Assembly (NCBI GenBank): GCA_041671745.1
Contig: JBAZBC010000001.1
Coordinates: 62,001-126,000 of the forward strand
Direction of reading: 5' to 3'
Origin: Rariglobus sp041671745
Lineage (GTDB): Bacteria; Verrucomicrobiota; Verrucomicrobiia; Opitutales; Opitutaceae
Length of the DNA stretch: 64,000 nt
The position numbers were made by a program, and so were the translations under genes. This document shows, one piece after another, positions 42,522 through 51,300 of this stretch (positions within the stretch are counted from its first letter, which is position 1; every line of letters starts with the position of its first letter). The notes beneath the pieces are model-generated. The model searched no databases and was not told the DNA's origin. It saw nothing but the letters and a program-made list of their open reading frames with translations.

Positions 42522-42545
42522 AAAAAGACCAATACTGGTCTTTTT
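42522..42545. promoter_or_regulatory. 24-bp palindrome: operator or terminator upstream of symporter
   Basis: Arms AAAAAGACCA (42522-42531) and TGGTCTTTTT (42536-42545) around ATAC, perfect over 10 bp. It sits 23 bp before the symporter start codon. Read leftward it is a stem with a following T-run (TTTTTATTTTTT) and could terminate the aldolase transcript; its ACCA/TGGT core also resembles GntR-type operators. Both roles are possible. Confidence 0.6.
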
Positions 42546-42630
42546 ATTCAATCACCAAAAGAGGTTAAGACGGGTGGGCGGAAAGGGGAACCGATGTTTG
42601 GTTGGTTTGCCTATTGCCGATGCCTATCGT

Positions 42631-43020
42631 TTATGGTTTCGGCCGGATGGCAAGGAATCCGGCCCTTAGAAGAGACATGTAGGAATCCACCGCGATTTTA
42701 GTGAAACCCTGATTCAAAAGAGTCGCCGTATCTTTGGTATCGCAGATCAGAATCCCCGCATGCTTATCGTGGGTTTTTGCCGCTGTGACTATGTTATTCA
42801 GAGCAGCATCGAAGCTCGGCACCGCCGGTTCAGTTGACAGGCTCAGCTTCAGGTCGGCCGGGCCGACAAATAACACATCGATGCCGTCGACGCCGGCAAT
42901 AGAGTCCACATTAGCGACGGCTTTGGTGCTTTCGATCTGGGCAAAGAACAAGGGGGACTCTCGCGTTTCCGGAGCGCTTAGCCAAAAGCTGAGGTAGTCC
43001 GCGCAAGTCTTTTTTGAAGG
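42631..43020 (-). pseudogene. HpcH/HpaI-family aldolase, C-terminal fragment
   Basis: About 130 residues of the C-terminal half of a class II pyruvate aldolase (2-keto-3-deoxy sugar acid aldolase type): ADYLSFWLSAPETRESPLFF, AQIESTKAVANVDSIAGVDG, VDGIDVLFVGPADLKLSLS-type (IDVLFVGPADLKLSLS), ILICDTKDTATLLNQGF and SYMSLLRAGFLA. The FVGPADL and IES segments hold substrate and metal contacts. The N-terminal half with the remaining metal ligands is absent; the IS110 remnant begins at the break. Without the start it is not expected to be functional. Such aldolases cleave 2-keto-3-deoxy acids from rhamnonate, glucarate or similar sugar acids. Confidence 0.8.
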
Positions 43021-43024
43021 ATTT

Positions 43025-43806
43025 TTAGGCTGCGGTGGTCCGGGATGATCGACGTATGGCGAGAGCTGCCAGGTAACGGGTCTCGTCATAGGGCACATTG
43101 TCTTTCCAGCAGCGCCAGAGGATGCGAAGCCATTTGAAGGCGAGGGCGCGCAGGATGGCGTGATGGCCTTTGCCGGCGGCTTTTTGCTTGCGGTAAAACT
43201 CCTTGGCCCAGGCGCAGCGCGACCCCGTCAGGCCGGCCCATTCGACGAAGCTTTGGCGCACGAACTTAGGCGCGGCCCACCGCCAATGCACCCACAACCG
43301 GCCCTGGCTTTTTTCGCGCACCGGTGCCGGGGCCGTGTATTTTTGCAGGGCCTGGGCGTTCGGATAACGCGCCGCCACATCGCCGAAGGCCGTCAGCAGA
43401 CGCGGGGCCAGCGTCGCGCCCGCGCCGGGCAACGAGGCGAACACCTCCGCCTTGGGGTGCGCGGCGAACACTTCCTCGATGCGTCCTTCCATGGTCGCGA
43501 TGTGACGGGCCTCCACCTCGAGCAGATCGAGCAGCCAGGACAGCTCCAGTCGGGCCGGACCGATCACCGCCCGGTCCTCACTCAAGACCCGTGGGCGCTC
43601 CAGCAAGGCCAGTCGCTGCGCGATACGTTCCTCCGAGCGCACGTTGTGTTTGGCGTAAAACACCCGCAGGCGGGCCGCGCCGGCCTTTTGCACGTCTGCG
43701 AGTTCGGGGAAGCGCCGCAAAAAAGCCAGGGCCAGCGGCGCAGCCAAGTCGTTTCCGGCCAGGGTGAGCGCCTGGGGGAAGTAGCCCTTGAGCAGACTGG
43801 TGAGCT
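43025..43806 (-). mobile_element. IS110-family transposase remnant (C-terminal part)
   Basis: From LTSLLKGYFPQALTLAGNDL (upstream of the ATG-less reading) through RFPELADVQKAGAARLRVFY, LSEDRAVIGPARLELSWLLD, FASLPGAGATLAPRLLTAFG (the GxG helix-hairpin-helix of the Transposase_20 domain), YTAPAPVREKSQGR and WVHWRWAAPKFVRQSF to a stop at 43025. This is the C-terminal half of an IS110-type (RuvC-like DEDD) transposase. The N-terminal catalytic DEDD domain is missing, so it is inactive. It replaces the end of the kinase gene on one side and the start of the aldolase gene on the other. Confidence 0.85.
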
Positions 43807-44541
43807 GCCCATGATGTTCCAGAGCGCGACGTCTTTGTGGACGAGGCAGCTTTGCGACAGGTCGAGCAGAGCAGAGTGTTCATCGATCACACGGTTGATG
43901 TCGGCCGCTTCCGAAGGCGTTAAAAACTCACTGGTGACGAGCAGCGTCAAATGGCGCTCCAGGTGCAGTCGGAAATACTGAGGGTAGGTTTCGTGATAAG
44001 CGGTGAGACGACCGGTGTTGGTTGTGGCTTCGCTATCAAAGGGACCAAAGCCGGAGGCTGGCACGTCCTGCCAGCGGATAATCCCGCGACCAATCTCGCC
44101 GACGATGTGTTCGAGTTGGAGGCTACCGTCGCGGTGCAACGCATTGAGGTCCGGACAGTCGAAATACTCGATGACTTGCACGGCGAACGGAACTTGGGTG
44201 CGCGAGGCGTCGGTGAACAAGACGCGAGGGACAGGCACGCCGGTTTTGGCGACCTCGGTCATCACCTGCGATTCCATCGCGAGGTGCCCGTCTTGCTCCG
44301 GACCGTCCTCCACGCGGACGAACGCGCGCCCACCAGAGTAATCCAGAAAGTAAGTGCGATGGTCGCCTTTCCCTCCAGCCGGTTTCAGCGAGCCTAGGTC
44401 GGGGAAGTGTCCTGTCAGCAGCCGGGTCAACGCAGGCAAGATGTCGGATCCAGCTGCGTCAGCTTCCTTTCGTTCGACACCATGCAGCGCGGCCGGCCGG
44501 TCACACTTCCAGTAATAGATGTCCTTTCTCGTGCCGCTCAT
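43807..44541 (-). pseudogene. APH-family sugar kinase-like gene, 3' end lost to IS110
   Basis: About 245 residues of an aminoglycoside-phosphotransferase-fold kinase: HRTYFLDYSGGRAFVRVEDG as the nucleotide loop, AMESQVMTEVAKTGVPVPRV, AVQVIEYFDCPDLNALH and LVHKDVALWNIMG, where HxDxxxxN is the Brenner catalytic motif. Homology stops right after NIMG at 43807; the open frame continues into out-of-frame IS110 sequence and ends at 43582. The C-terminal substrate helices are lost. The ATG at 44541 overlaps the preceding stop codon as ATGA, so it was translationally coupled to the sialidase-like gene. The fold is shared with N-acetylhexosamine 1-kinase and other sugar kinases; the exact substrate is unknown. 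Confidence 0.78.
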
Positions 44542-46376
44542 GGGTTATGCGATTTGACTTCGAGGGAGAACTGGAGATCCCCGGCGCTGCCGACCTGGCA
44601 GGCGAAGGCAAAGCCCAGGCCGCCCGACGCGACTTTGATCTCCAAGAGATTCCAGCCTGCGTGCAGTGACACGTCGCGGCGGAATTCATACAGGTCGGGA
44701 GACCAGGAGGGGCGGATTTCTTTACTGTGATCGATGTAGGCTTTTCTGTTTACGCGGAACTGCATCCAGTAGTCCGCACCGAGCAGAAAGATCGCCTCCC
44801 GGTCGTTAGGGCTGTGCACGAAGGCGCGGGCGTAGCCGACCTGGCCCTCGCTCGCTGGCGAAATACTCGAGAAGGAGACGAAGCCTGGCCGCCCATCGGT
44901 GCCTCCGGTGGGGTCGAGGGATGTCAGAGTGCTTTCGTTTTCGTCAGAGCTCTCGTTCGCGTTCGGTGAGAGTTCCCGCCACTTGAGGTCGCTGTCGGGA
45001 CTGGTTTCGGGTGGGAGGGGATTGTCCAAGGCGGGTAGGGCGCCGCCGTTGTTCATGTTGAGTTTCGACATTTCGATCGCACCCATACCGTCCCACGCCC
45101 GCCAGTGCGGGATGTGGACCAAGGGGATGTCGGCGTCCCCGACCAATCGGCGGAGGAGCGACTTTTTCCGTTCGGCATGTCGCGCCTCCACGGCCTCGGG
45201 ATTGGGTCGGCTGATGAGTAGGCGGAGAGCAGAGTCTGCGGACACGCAGTGTCCCGCCAACACGTCTTCTTCGGTGAATCGGGCGAGCAAGACATCGCCG
45301 TCGGTGTCACGGTTGTGATCATACGAGACATAGATTATGCCCTCGGGTGAAGCCGTTCCATCCGGATAGCTGACACCGTCGCGTTCATCGAGGATGAGAC
45401 CGCCCGGCCAGGTGATTCCGTCGTCATCGGAAACGTAGGCCGTGAGATGGGAACGGGATTTCGGGCACGCATCCACGGGGTGGCCGTGTTTGACCAGCAA
45501 CAGGCGGCCCGAGGGGAGTCGCCGCATAAAGTGCCGGGAGTTGACGTGAGGCAGCCACGGTTCGCCGGTAGTCCAGGTGACGCCGCCGTCGAGGGAGAAG
45601 CTTTGCCACATGCCTTGGGTGAGCGTGCGCACGACCATCCAGAGGGCTCCGTCGCGACGTTCCACAATCGTCTGTTCCAGAAAATCGACGGCGCAGGGAA
45701 AGGATGCGCCGCCGCGCCGTTCCCAGGTTTTGCCTTCGTCGCGGGAGACGAGCACATTGCCCAGACGGTAGGCGTCGAGCTCGTGGAAGCTGTCGAGGAA
45801 GGGAGAGCCTTCGTCATTCTCGGACAAGGTCTCGACCATGCTGGAATTCATGAGCTCCCGCGGCCAGAGTGCGGCGGGCAACATCCACTTGCCGGTGGAG
45901 AGCACGGTCGGCTTGTTGAGCGCGAAGCCGTGCCAGATGCGCTCTGCCGGAGCCCATGACGGGGAGCCCGCATCCGGATTATCGCAGCGGGCCGCCCAGA
46001 TGCCCATGCGGCCGTCGTAGTAGCCCACGGATTGGGAAAAGTAGACCCAGAGGCGGCCGAGTGGATCGAGCCACGGAACACCGCTGATCGTAGATCGCAT
46101 CATGGGCAGGCTCGCATCGTGCGAATCAATCACGAGACGGGGGTCGGACCACGTGGCCCCGTCATCGTCGCTGGTGGCGAGCACGAGGAAGGCCTTTTCG
46201 TTGTCACCTCCACCGATCCATGACGCCCAGAGCCGTCCGCCCCGCGTGCGCTCCACGCCCACGGTCATGCCATAGTCGAGTTTATCATACCCATATTCGG
46301 GCAACGGGCTCGTGTTGAGGACGGGAGGAACGAGCGCCAAGTCGGCGAGCTCGCGGATGTCTGCTTCGGTTTTCAT
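44538..46376 (-). CDS. Sialidase-like BNR-repeat protein, locus D
   Basis: A 612-residue protein. The first ~400 residues form a beta-propeller with Asp boxes SDDDGATW, SRDEGKTW, SLDGGVTW and SDDDGITW. The remainder (from about residue 430) is a beta-rich module ending in HAGWNLLEIKVASGGLGFAF, a carbohydrate-binding-like sandwich. No signal peptide. Many such proteins are exo-sialidases or rhamnose/other exo-hydrolases, and the arginine triad of GH33 cannot be confirmed by eye. It lies between the GH71/FGE fusion gene (24-bp gap) and the kinase gene (4-bp ATGA overlap). Confidence 0.78.
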   Translation of the reverse strand: MKTEADIRELADLALVPPVLNTSPLPEYGYDKLDYGMTVGVERTRGGRLWASWIGGGDNEKAFLVLATSDDDGATWSDPRLVIDSHDASLPMMRSTISGVPWLDPLGRLWVYFSQSVGYYDGRMGIWAARCDNPDAGSPSWAPAERIWHGFALNKPTVLSTGKWMLPAALWPRELMNSSMVETLSENDEGSPFLDSFHELDAYRLGNVLVSRDEGKTWERRGGASFPCAVDFLEQTIVERRDGALWMVVRTLTQGMWQSFSLDGGVTWTTGEPWLPHVNSRHFMRRLPSGRLLLVKHGHPVDACPKSRSHLTAYVSDDDGITWPGGLILDERDGVSYPDGTASPEGIIYVSYDHNRDTDGDVLLARFTEEDVLAGHCVSADSALRLLISRPNPEAVEARHAERKKSLLRRLVGDADIPLVHIPHWRAWDGMGAIEMSKLNMNNGGALPALDNPLPPETSPDSDLKWRELSPNANESSDENESTLTSLDPTGGTDGRPGFVSFSSISPASEGQVGYARAFVHSPNDREAIFLLGADYWMQFRVNRKAYIDHSKEIRPSWSPDLYEFRRDVSLHAGWNLLEIKVASGGLGFAFACQVGSAGDLQFSLEVKSHNP

Positions 46377-46400
46377 GTCAGTGGCAACGAGGATGAGCGA

Positions 46401-48974
46401 TTAGCGGCGCAGTTTGGCCAAACCTTCCGCGTTCAGGGCGACGCGGAAACCGATGTAGATGTAACCGCCGTAACCGGCGTTGTTGAACTCGCGGTCGCTG
46501 ACGCGCTGGGAGTGGTTGTAGTAGCCCCACGAGCCTCCGCGAATCGCCCGGTGCGGGGACGGCAGGTTGCCGACGGGGTTGGTCACGTCGCCTGCGGGAT
46601 AGTCGCGATAGGTGTCGGTGCACCATTCGGACACGTTGCCGGCAAGGTCCATCACGCCGTCGCGAGAGGTGCCGGTAGGGTAATCGCCCACCACCTGAAC
46701 ACCACCGCCCGTGGAGGCGGTTCGCTCCGGGGAACGATTTAGGCTGGCCGTGTGCAGAAAGTTACCTCGATCGGGAGTGGGGGCGTCGTTGCCCCACGGA
46801 TACGTCCGGCCTTCGCCGCGTCCGCTGGCGACGTATTCCCACTCGGCTTCGGTTGGTAGGCGGAAGCCGTCGGCGTTTTCGACGAGTTCCCAAGTCTTTT
46901 CGTTGTAGGCGGGCGTCAGGCCGTTTTCACGGGAGAGGTTATTGCAGTAGCGGACCGATTGGGTCCACGAGACATAGATGGCGGGCTCGCGGTCGCGCCA
47001 CGAGAAGCCGTCGCGTTGGGCGCGATGCTCCGGCAGGAAGCGTTCCAGTTCCTCGTTGGTGACCTCGTATTTGCCGATGGCAAAGGGCGAGACTTGCACA
47101 TGACGGGAGGGGCGTTCGTCGGGCTCACCGCCGGGGCCGCCCATGGTGAATTCGCCGCCGGGTATTGCCGCGAGTTCAGGATGCTTGGGTTTAGGGAGCG
47201 GGAAGGAATGGGCGATCTGAACCGGGATCAACTCAAGCTGGCGCAGGGTGGCTTCGCCGAAGTCATTGAAGTCGTTGTCTGTGAGTTTGGGGTCGTTCGA
47301 GGAATCGCTGCGGATGGTGAAGCGGGTGGTCTGGTCCCACGTGGACCAAAGAAAAGAAATGGTGCGGAATGCGTCCCCGGTCGGAGGCAGGGTGAGCGGG
47401 AAGTAGTTCGGAAAGTCTCCTTCCGCGCCGGGTGCGCCGTTGGCGTAGAGCGTGAAGCGGGTCTCTGACGAGCCGGTGTTACGATAGGTGAGCCGGAAGT
47501 TTTGGGGAGTAGCACCAAGCGACTTGGTCTCGATGAGCATCGGTGCCGCGCCGGGTTTCATGATTGTGTCGTTGAGCGCGAAAGTATGTTTCGGCTGGCC
47601 GGCCACGGCACCACTCATCCAGATACGGTGGGCCAGATGCATGCCTTTCGCGCTGTTCTCCCGGGTCGCGGTGTCAGCGGAGACGATTTCCTTGCGACCG
47701 GATACGTCGATCAATACATCGCGGTCGCGGATCAGTCGGAATTGCGGTGTGAAGCCGGGACGCAGCGTAGTCTCGGCATAAACCACGCCGGCGGAGAGGG
47801 GGAAGCGCTCCACCCGGTCGCCCTGGGTGATTTCCAGTTTGGCCGGTGAGGTCAGGAAGGCGGTGACATAGACCAAGTCACGCACGTCGTCGTGCAGCTG
47901 ATCATAAGGGTATTTGGTAAAGCGGATGTCGGCCCACTTTTGCTCTTTCTCATCCCACACCTGATGGATGTCGCGACTGCGGTTGCGGTAGGCGAAGTAG
48001 ATTTTGTCCTGAGTGATCGCCGGGCGGACGTGGTTCTTGAACCAGTTGGAGTAATACGCGGTGACATCGAGGTAGGACTCGTCGCGGTTGTAATAACGTT
48101 TGTCGGTGGGCTGGGGTTTTCCACTGGGCCGCCAGCGGTAGGGCATCAGGATCGAGTCCTCGTTGTAGTCGTTCCAAGTGACAATCTCGACCAAGTCGGC
48201 ACCGTCACGGATCAGGCCTTCCCACATCGCGATGTAGCCCTGCATGCCGGAAAAGTCGCGCAGGTTCGGACTGTTGTAGGCGGGACAGACGCCGGCCATG
48301 TAGAGCTTATTTCGATACAGGGTTGCGCGTCGGCCGATGGCGTTTGCGTCGACGAGCTCCGAGACCGAGCCATCGCAGGTGAAGCGAAATAGTCCGTCTA
48401 ACGGACCGCCTTCCGGCAACAAGTTGAGCGCGCGCTCGAAGCTCCACGTCATTGCGTAAGGTTTACCCGATGACGCGGCGGGAACGAGGACCACTTCTCG
48501 ACCGGCTGCGCGCATTTTCGCCAAGGGGCCGGCATACTGATCCAGCCTGCCGGAATAGCCGGAGAGAAACGATTTCCCGGCATGGCGAAACTGATTCGGG
48601 TGGTCGTAGTAGCGGTTGACCATGTCGCCGAGGTTCAGCTCGGTATGTTCGCTAATGGCCTTACCCGCGAAATCAGGGGAAAAAAACAGTTTGAACTCAG
48701 CTCCATTATTCTTGGCCGCCTGATAGATCCGATCGGCACTCTGCACGTAGGCGGAGTCTTGAATTTTTCCGTCGGGCAGCTGCGTTTTCCACTCGCCGCA
48801 ATTGAGTGCGAAGCCGTCGATGCCGTAGCGGCGGGCGAGTTCGATCTCGCGAGTGTAATAATCCGGCGTCGCGGAGAAACAGGTCATGTAGTGGGCGAAG
48901 ACCTTCGGCGTATCGCTGGCGATGGCGTTGAGTGCCGTCCCGAGCATCAAAGAGAGGGCGAGGGGCTTATTCAT
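46401..48974 (-). CDS. Exported GH71-like enzyme fused to a Cys-less FGE-like domain
   Basis: An 857-residue protein with signal peptide (LMLGTALNAIASD region). Residues about 20-400 are a GH71-type barrel: KVFAHYMTCFSATPDYYTRE, RRYGIDGFALNCGEWK, LFRFTCDGSVSE and LVEIVTWNDYNEDSIL. GH71 contains alpha-1,3-glucanases. A beta linker follows, then residues about 600-857 are a formylglycine-generating-enzyme/SUMF1 fold: IPGGEFTMGGPGGEPDERPS, IGKYEVTNEELERFLPEH, GFRLPTEAEWEYVASGRGEG, MDLAGNVSEWCTDTYRDYP and AIRGGSWGYYNHSQRVSDRE. The C-terminal Cys pair of true FGE is absent (YYNHS where Cys is expected), so this module probably binds rather than oxidises. Start overlaps the upstream gene by 8 bp. 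Confidence 0.8.
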   Translation of the reverse strand: MNKPLALSLMLGTALNAIASDTPKVFAHYMTCFSATPDYYTREIELARRYGIDGFALNCGEWKTQLPDGKIQDSAYVQSADRIYQAAKNNGAEFKLFFSPDFAGKAISEHTELNLGDMVNRYYDHPNQFRHAGKSFLSGYSGRLDQYAGPLAKMRAAGREVVLVPAASSGKPYAMTWSFERALNLLPEGGPLDGLFRFTCDGSVSELVDANAIGRRATLYRNKLYMAGVCPAYNSPNLRDFSGMQGYIAMWEGLIRDGADLVEIVTWNDYNEDSILMPYRWRPSGKPQPTDKRYYNRDESYLDVTAYYSNWFKNHVRPAITQDKIYFAYRNRSRDIHQVWDEKEQKWADIRFTKYPYDQLHDDVRDLVYVTAFLTSPAKLEITQGDRVERFPLSAGVVYAETTLRPGFTPQFRLIRDRDVLIDVSGRKEIVSADTATRENSAKGMHLAHRIWMSGAVAGQPKHTFALNDTIMKPGAAPMLIETKSLGATPQNFRLTYRNTGSSETRFTLYANGAPGAEGDFPNYFPLTLPPTGDAFRTISFLWSTWDQTTRFTIRSDSSNDPKLTDNDFNDFGEATLRQLELIPVQIAHSFPLPKPKHPELAAIPGGEFTMGGPGGEPDERPSRHVQVSPFAIGKYEVTNEELERFLPEHRAQRDGFSWRDREPAIYVSWTQSVRYCNNLSRENGLTPAYNEKTWELVENADGFRLPTEAEWEYVASGRGEGRTYPWGNDAPTPDRGNFLHTASLNRSPERTASTGGGVQVVGDYPTGTSRDGVMDLAGNVSEWCTDTYRDYPAGDVTNPVGNLPSPHRAIRGGSWGYYNHSQRVSDREFNNAGYGGYIYIGFRVALNAEGLAKLRR

Positions 48975-51240
48975 GAATCGTCTTCAGTTCGACTTTAAGG
49001 TTTTCAAGGCGCGTGAACGAACTGTCGGTCGGCGGTTTGCCATCGGCGACCAAGTAGAGGAAGTCGCCCTTCTTCACGGTGACATCGGCGAGTTGAACAC
49101 GGGCGGTGTTTCCGACCGGGATGGTTTCCGAATGCAGCGGGACGGTCTCGGTGTTGCGCGAGATTTCAAGCACGATGGGATCTACTCCAGTGACCTCCAC
49201 GGCGTCGAAGGAAACGTTGACCGTTCCATCAACCGGGCTTTTCCAGCCGAGGATAATGGCGGCGTTGGCGCGCGGGCGCATCATCATTTGCCAATGTCCG
49301 TCGGGCATCTGGCGGTGGGCGATCCAGCCGTGCAGATAACGGTAGGGCACACCGTCGGGGTCTTGGGCGGGCGAGAGGTGGGCCATCTTGCCGGCATAGG
49401 GGACGTTGGACCAGACGGAGGGCATGCGGACATAGTGTCCGTCGTGCGGAATTTGCCGGGCTTCACCGTGCTTGTAGAAGTAGAACCAGACATCGTGCTG
49501 ATTGGCGTCACGATCCGGATCAAAGCTGATGCCACGCTCCCGAATGCCCGAAAAGTCCCAGACAAATCCTGCGGTGTAGGGCTTCTCGGCGGTCTTCGGA
49601 TCGGTGCGATTCTGGTATTCTTGGAGGTTGGTAAACCCGTCTTTGTCGGGGTCGTCCGCCGCGTTGGCCCCGGAGGCCGTGTTCATGTCGGGGAATTTTC
49701 CGAAATAATACATCTCAAACCAATTGGGCAGACCGTCGCCGTCCACGTCGCCATTGTCGCTATACAGGAGAGGGGAGACATCGCCGAAGTCGGCGCGCCA
49801 TTCGTCCATGAAGTTGCTCGAGAAGCAGGCCATTGAGTTGTCTTCGCGGAAGGGCTTGTCGGTCACTTCTTCGGGAGCGAGCACGTCGAGCACTTTGGCG
49901 CCGTCGCGTGAAAGCGTTGCGTGCACCTTGCCGACGCGCAGCGGGAACTGGCGGATGAAGAGTCCGGCGGGAGCCTGATAACTCACGTCATAGCCAGGCA
50001 CGGTGACCTTGCCGGGCGCGGTTAACATCGTTGCCACTTCTAGCACCGAGCCGGTGGCAATGCGCCGCGTCTGGAACGGGAAGGCGTTGGCATCCTCGAG
50101 CGCGCGTCGGAAAATCAGATGGAGTTGGTCTTTATCGACGTTCGGCTCATGGCCCTGCTTCCACCAGTCGGCGAGGTAGCGGTTGAGGCTGAGAATCGTG
50201 TAGTTGGTGCTATAACCGGGGGCGAGCACGGTGTCCTCGCCGTAGTCGTTCCACGTGACGAACTGGATCAACGTGGAGTGACTGTCGCGGGCTTTCTGGT
50301 AAGCGTGGCGAAGTTTGTCTGTGCCGGGTTCGACCCAAAGACTTCCGGCCTTGTTGTTGTATTGAAAAAAGATCGGTTGGCTCCACTCGGCGCCGCCGGC
50401 CTTGATGGCGTCGATGGTGGCGTGGTCGGCGTCCCAGTAGTTGCCGAGAAAACCGCCGACCGCGTCGAAGTGTTTACCTGCCCATACGGCTGCCTCGCGA
50501 CGGATCGCGGGATCTTTTGAGCCCAGACTATCGAAGCCGAAGTGAAAGTAGATTGGCTGACCGACATTCTTTTCGACCTGCTTGTAGGCGTCGGAGATTT
50601 GCTCCCACTTCGCCGGAGTTTCAGGAAGCGCCTTGAAGGCCGGGTCAAAGATGATGCTGGTGGAACCGTAACCGAAGATCAGCACCTTGCCGTTGCGTCG
50701 AGCCAGGTGGGGGCTGTCGCCGTGTTTTTCGAGCAGCCACTTGATGGTCTCGGTGTAGGTCTCGATGTGGTTTCCCGCGGCGCGCTTTTCATGGCTGGCG
50801 GGGTCCATGCAGACGGTGAGCGAGAAGGGCACGTTGAGCCGTTCGGCGGCGGCAAACAGATGATCGAGCGTTTGTTTGGCAAAATCCTGTCCAGCCCAGG
50901 CGTCCACCGCAAAGCCGTCGATACCGCCGCGGATGGCCTGTTTAATTTCGAGTTCGGCGCTCTGCTCGGGCGTCAAAACGGTTCCTTGGGGCCAGAGCGG
51001 CCAGTTGACGATACGGCCTCCATTTGCCGCCAGAAAGTCGGTGCTGTCGTGCTGCATCTGCTTTGCCTGATTCCGCCAGTGGTATTCGGTCGGCCCGTAA
51101 CCGGTGGGGTAGCAACCCATGTAGTGCGCGAAGATCGTCTTTTCCGGCGTGGTGGCATGCAAGGCCGCCGTGCTCCATGCCGTCGTCAGGAAGACCAGAG
51201 CGAGCGTGAAGGAGCGTAGCATGGTAAGGGCATAATTCAT
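48967..51240 (-). CDS. Exported GH71-like glycosidase with TSP3-like calcium module
   Basis: A 757-residue protein with a signal peptide (FTLALVFLTTAWSTAALHA). GH71-type barrel: KTIFAHYMGCYPTGYGPTEY, IRGGIDGFAVDAWAGQDFAK, RNGKVLIFGYGSTSIIFDPA, GFLGNYWDADHATIDAIKAG and IQFVTWNDYGEDTVLAPGYS. Later SDNGDVDGDGLPNWFEMYYF and DPDKDGFTNLQEYQNRTDP form a thrombospondin-type-3 calcium-binding repeat, a flexible spacer common in surface enzymes. The stop overlaps the next gene start (8 bp). Paralogue of the neighbouring GH71/FGE fusion, but without the FGE domain. An alternative start at 51222 (MLRSFTLAL) also gives a clean signal peptide. Confidence 0.8.
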   Translation of the reverse strand: MNYALTMLRSFTLALVFLTTAWSTAALHATTPEKTIFAHYMGCYPTGYGPTEYHWRNQAKQMQHDSTDFLAANGGRIVNWPLWPQGTVLTPEQSAELEIKQAIRGGIDGFAVDAWAGQDFAKQTLDHLFAAAERLNVPFSLTVCMDPASHEKRAAGNHIETYTETIKWLLEKHGDSPHLARRNGKVLIFGYGSTSIIFDPAFKALPETPAKWEQISDAYKQVEKNVGQPIYFHFGFDSLGSKDPAIRREAAVWAGKHFDAVGGFLGNYWDADHATIDAIKAGGAEWSQPIFFQYNNKAGSLWVEPGTDKLRHAYQKARDSHSTLIQFVTWNDYGEDTVLAPGYSTNYTILSLNRYLADWWKQGHEPNVDKDQLHLIFRRALEDANAFPFQTRRIATGSVLEVATMLTAPGKVTVPGYDVSYQAPAGLFIRQFPLRVGKVHATLSRDGAKVLDVLAPEEVTDKPFREDNSMACFSSNFMDEWRADFGDVSPLLYSDNGDVDGDGLPNWFEMYYFGKFPDMNTASGANAADDPDKDGFTNLQEYQNRTDPKTAEKPYTAGFVWDFSGIRERGISFDPDRDANQHDVWFYFYKHGEARQIPHDGHYVRMPSVWSNVPYAGKMAHLSPAQDPDGVPYRYLHGWIAHRQMPDGHWQMMMRPRANAAIILGWKSPVDGTVNVSFDAVEVTGVDPIVLEISRNTETVPLHSETIPVGNTARVQLADVTVKKGDFLYLVADGKPPTDSSFTRLENLKVELKTIHE

Positions 51241-51300
51241 TTCGTGTGATAATATAATGATAAAGATAAAGGCGGATCGCCCGGGTGAACCAAGCGGAGC

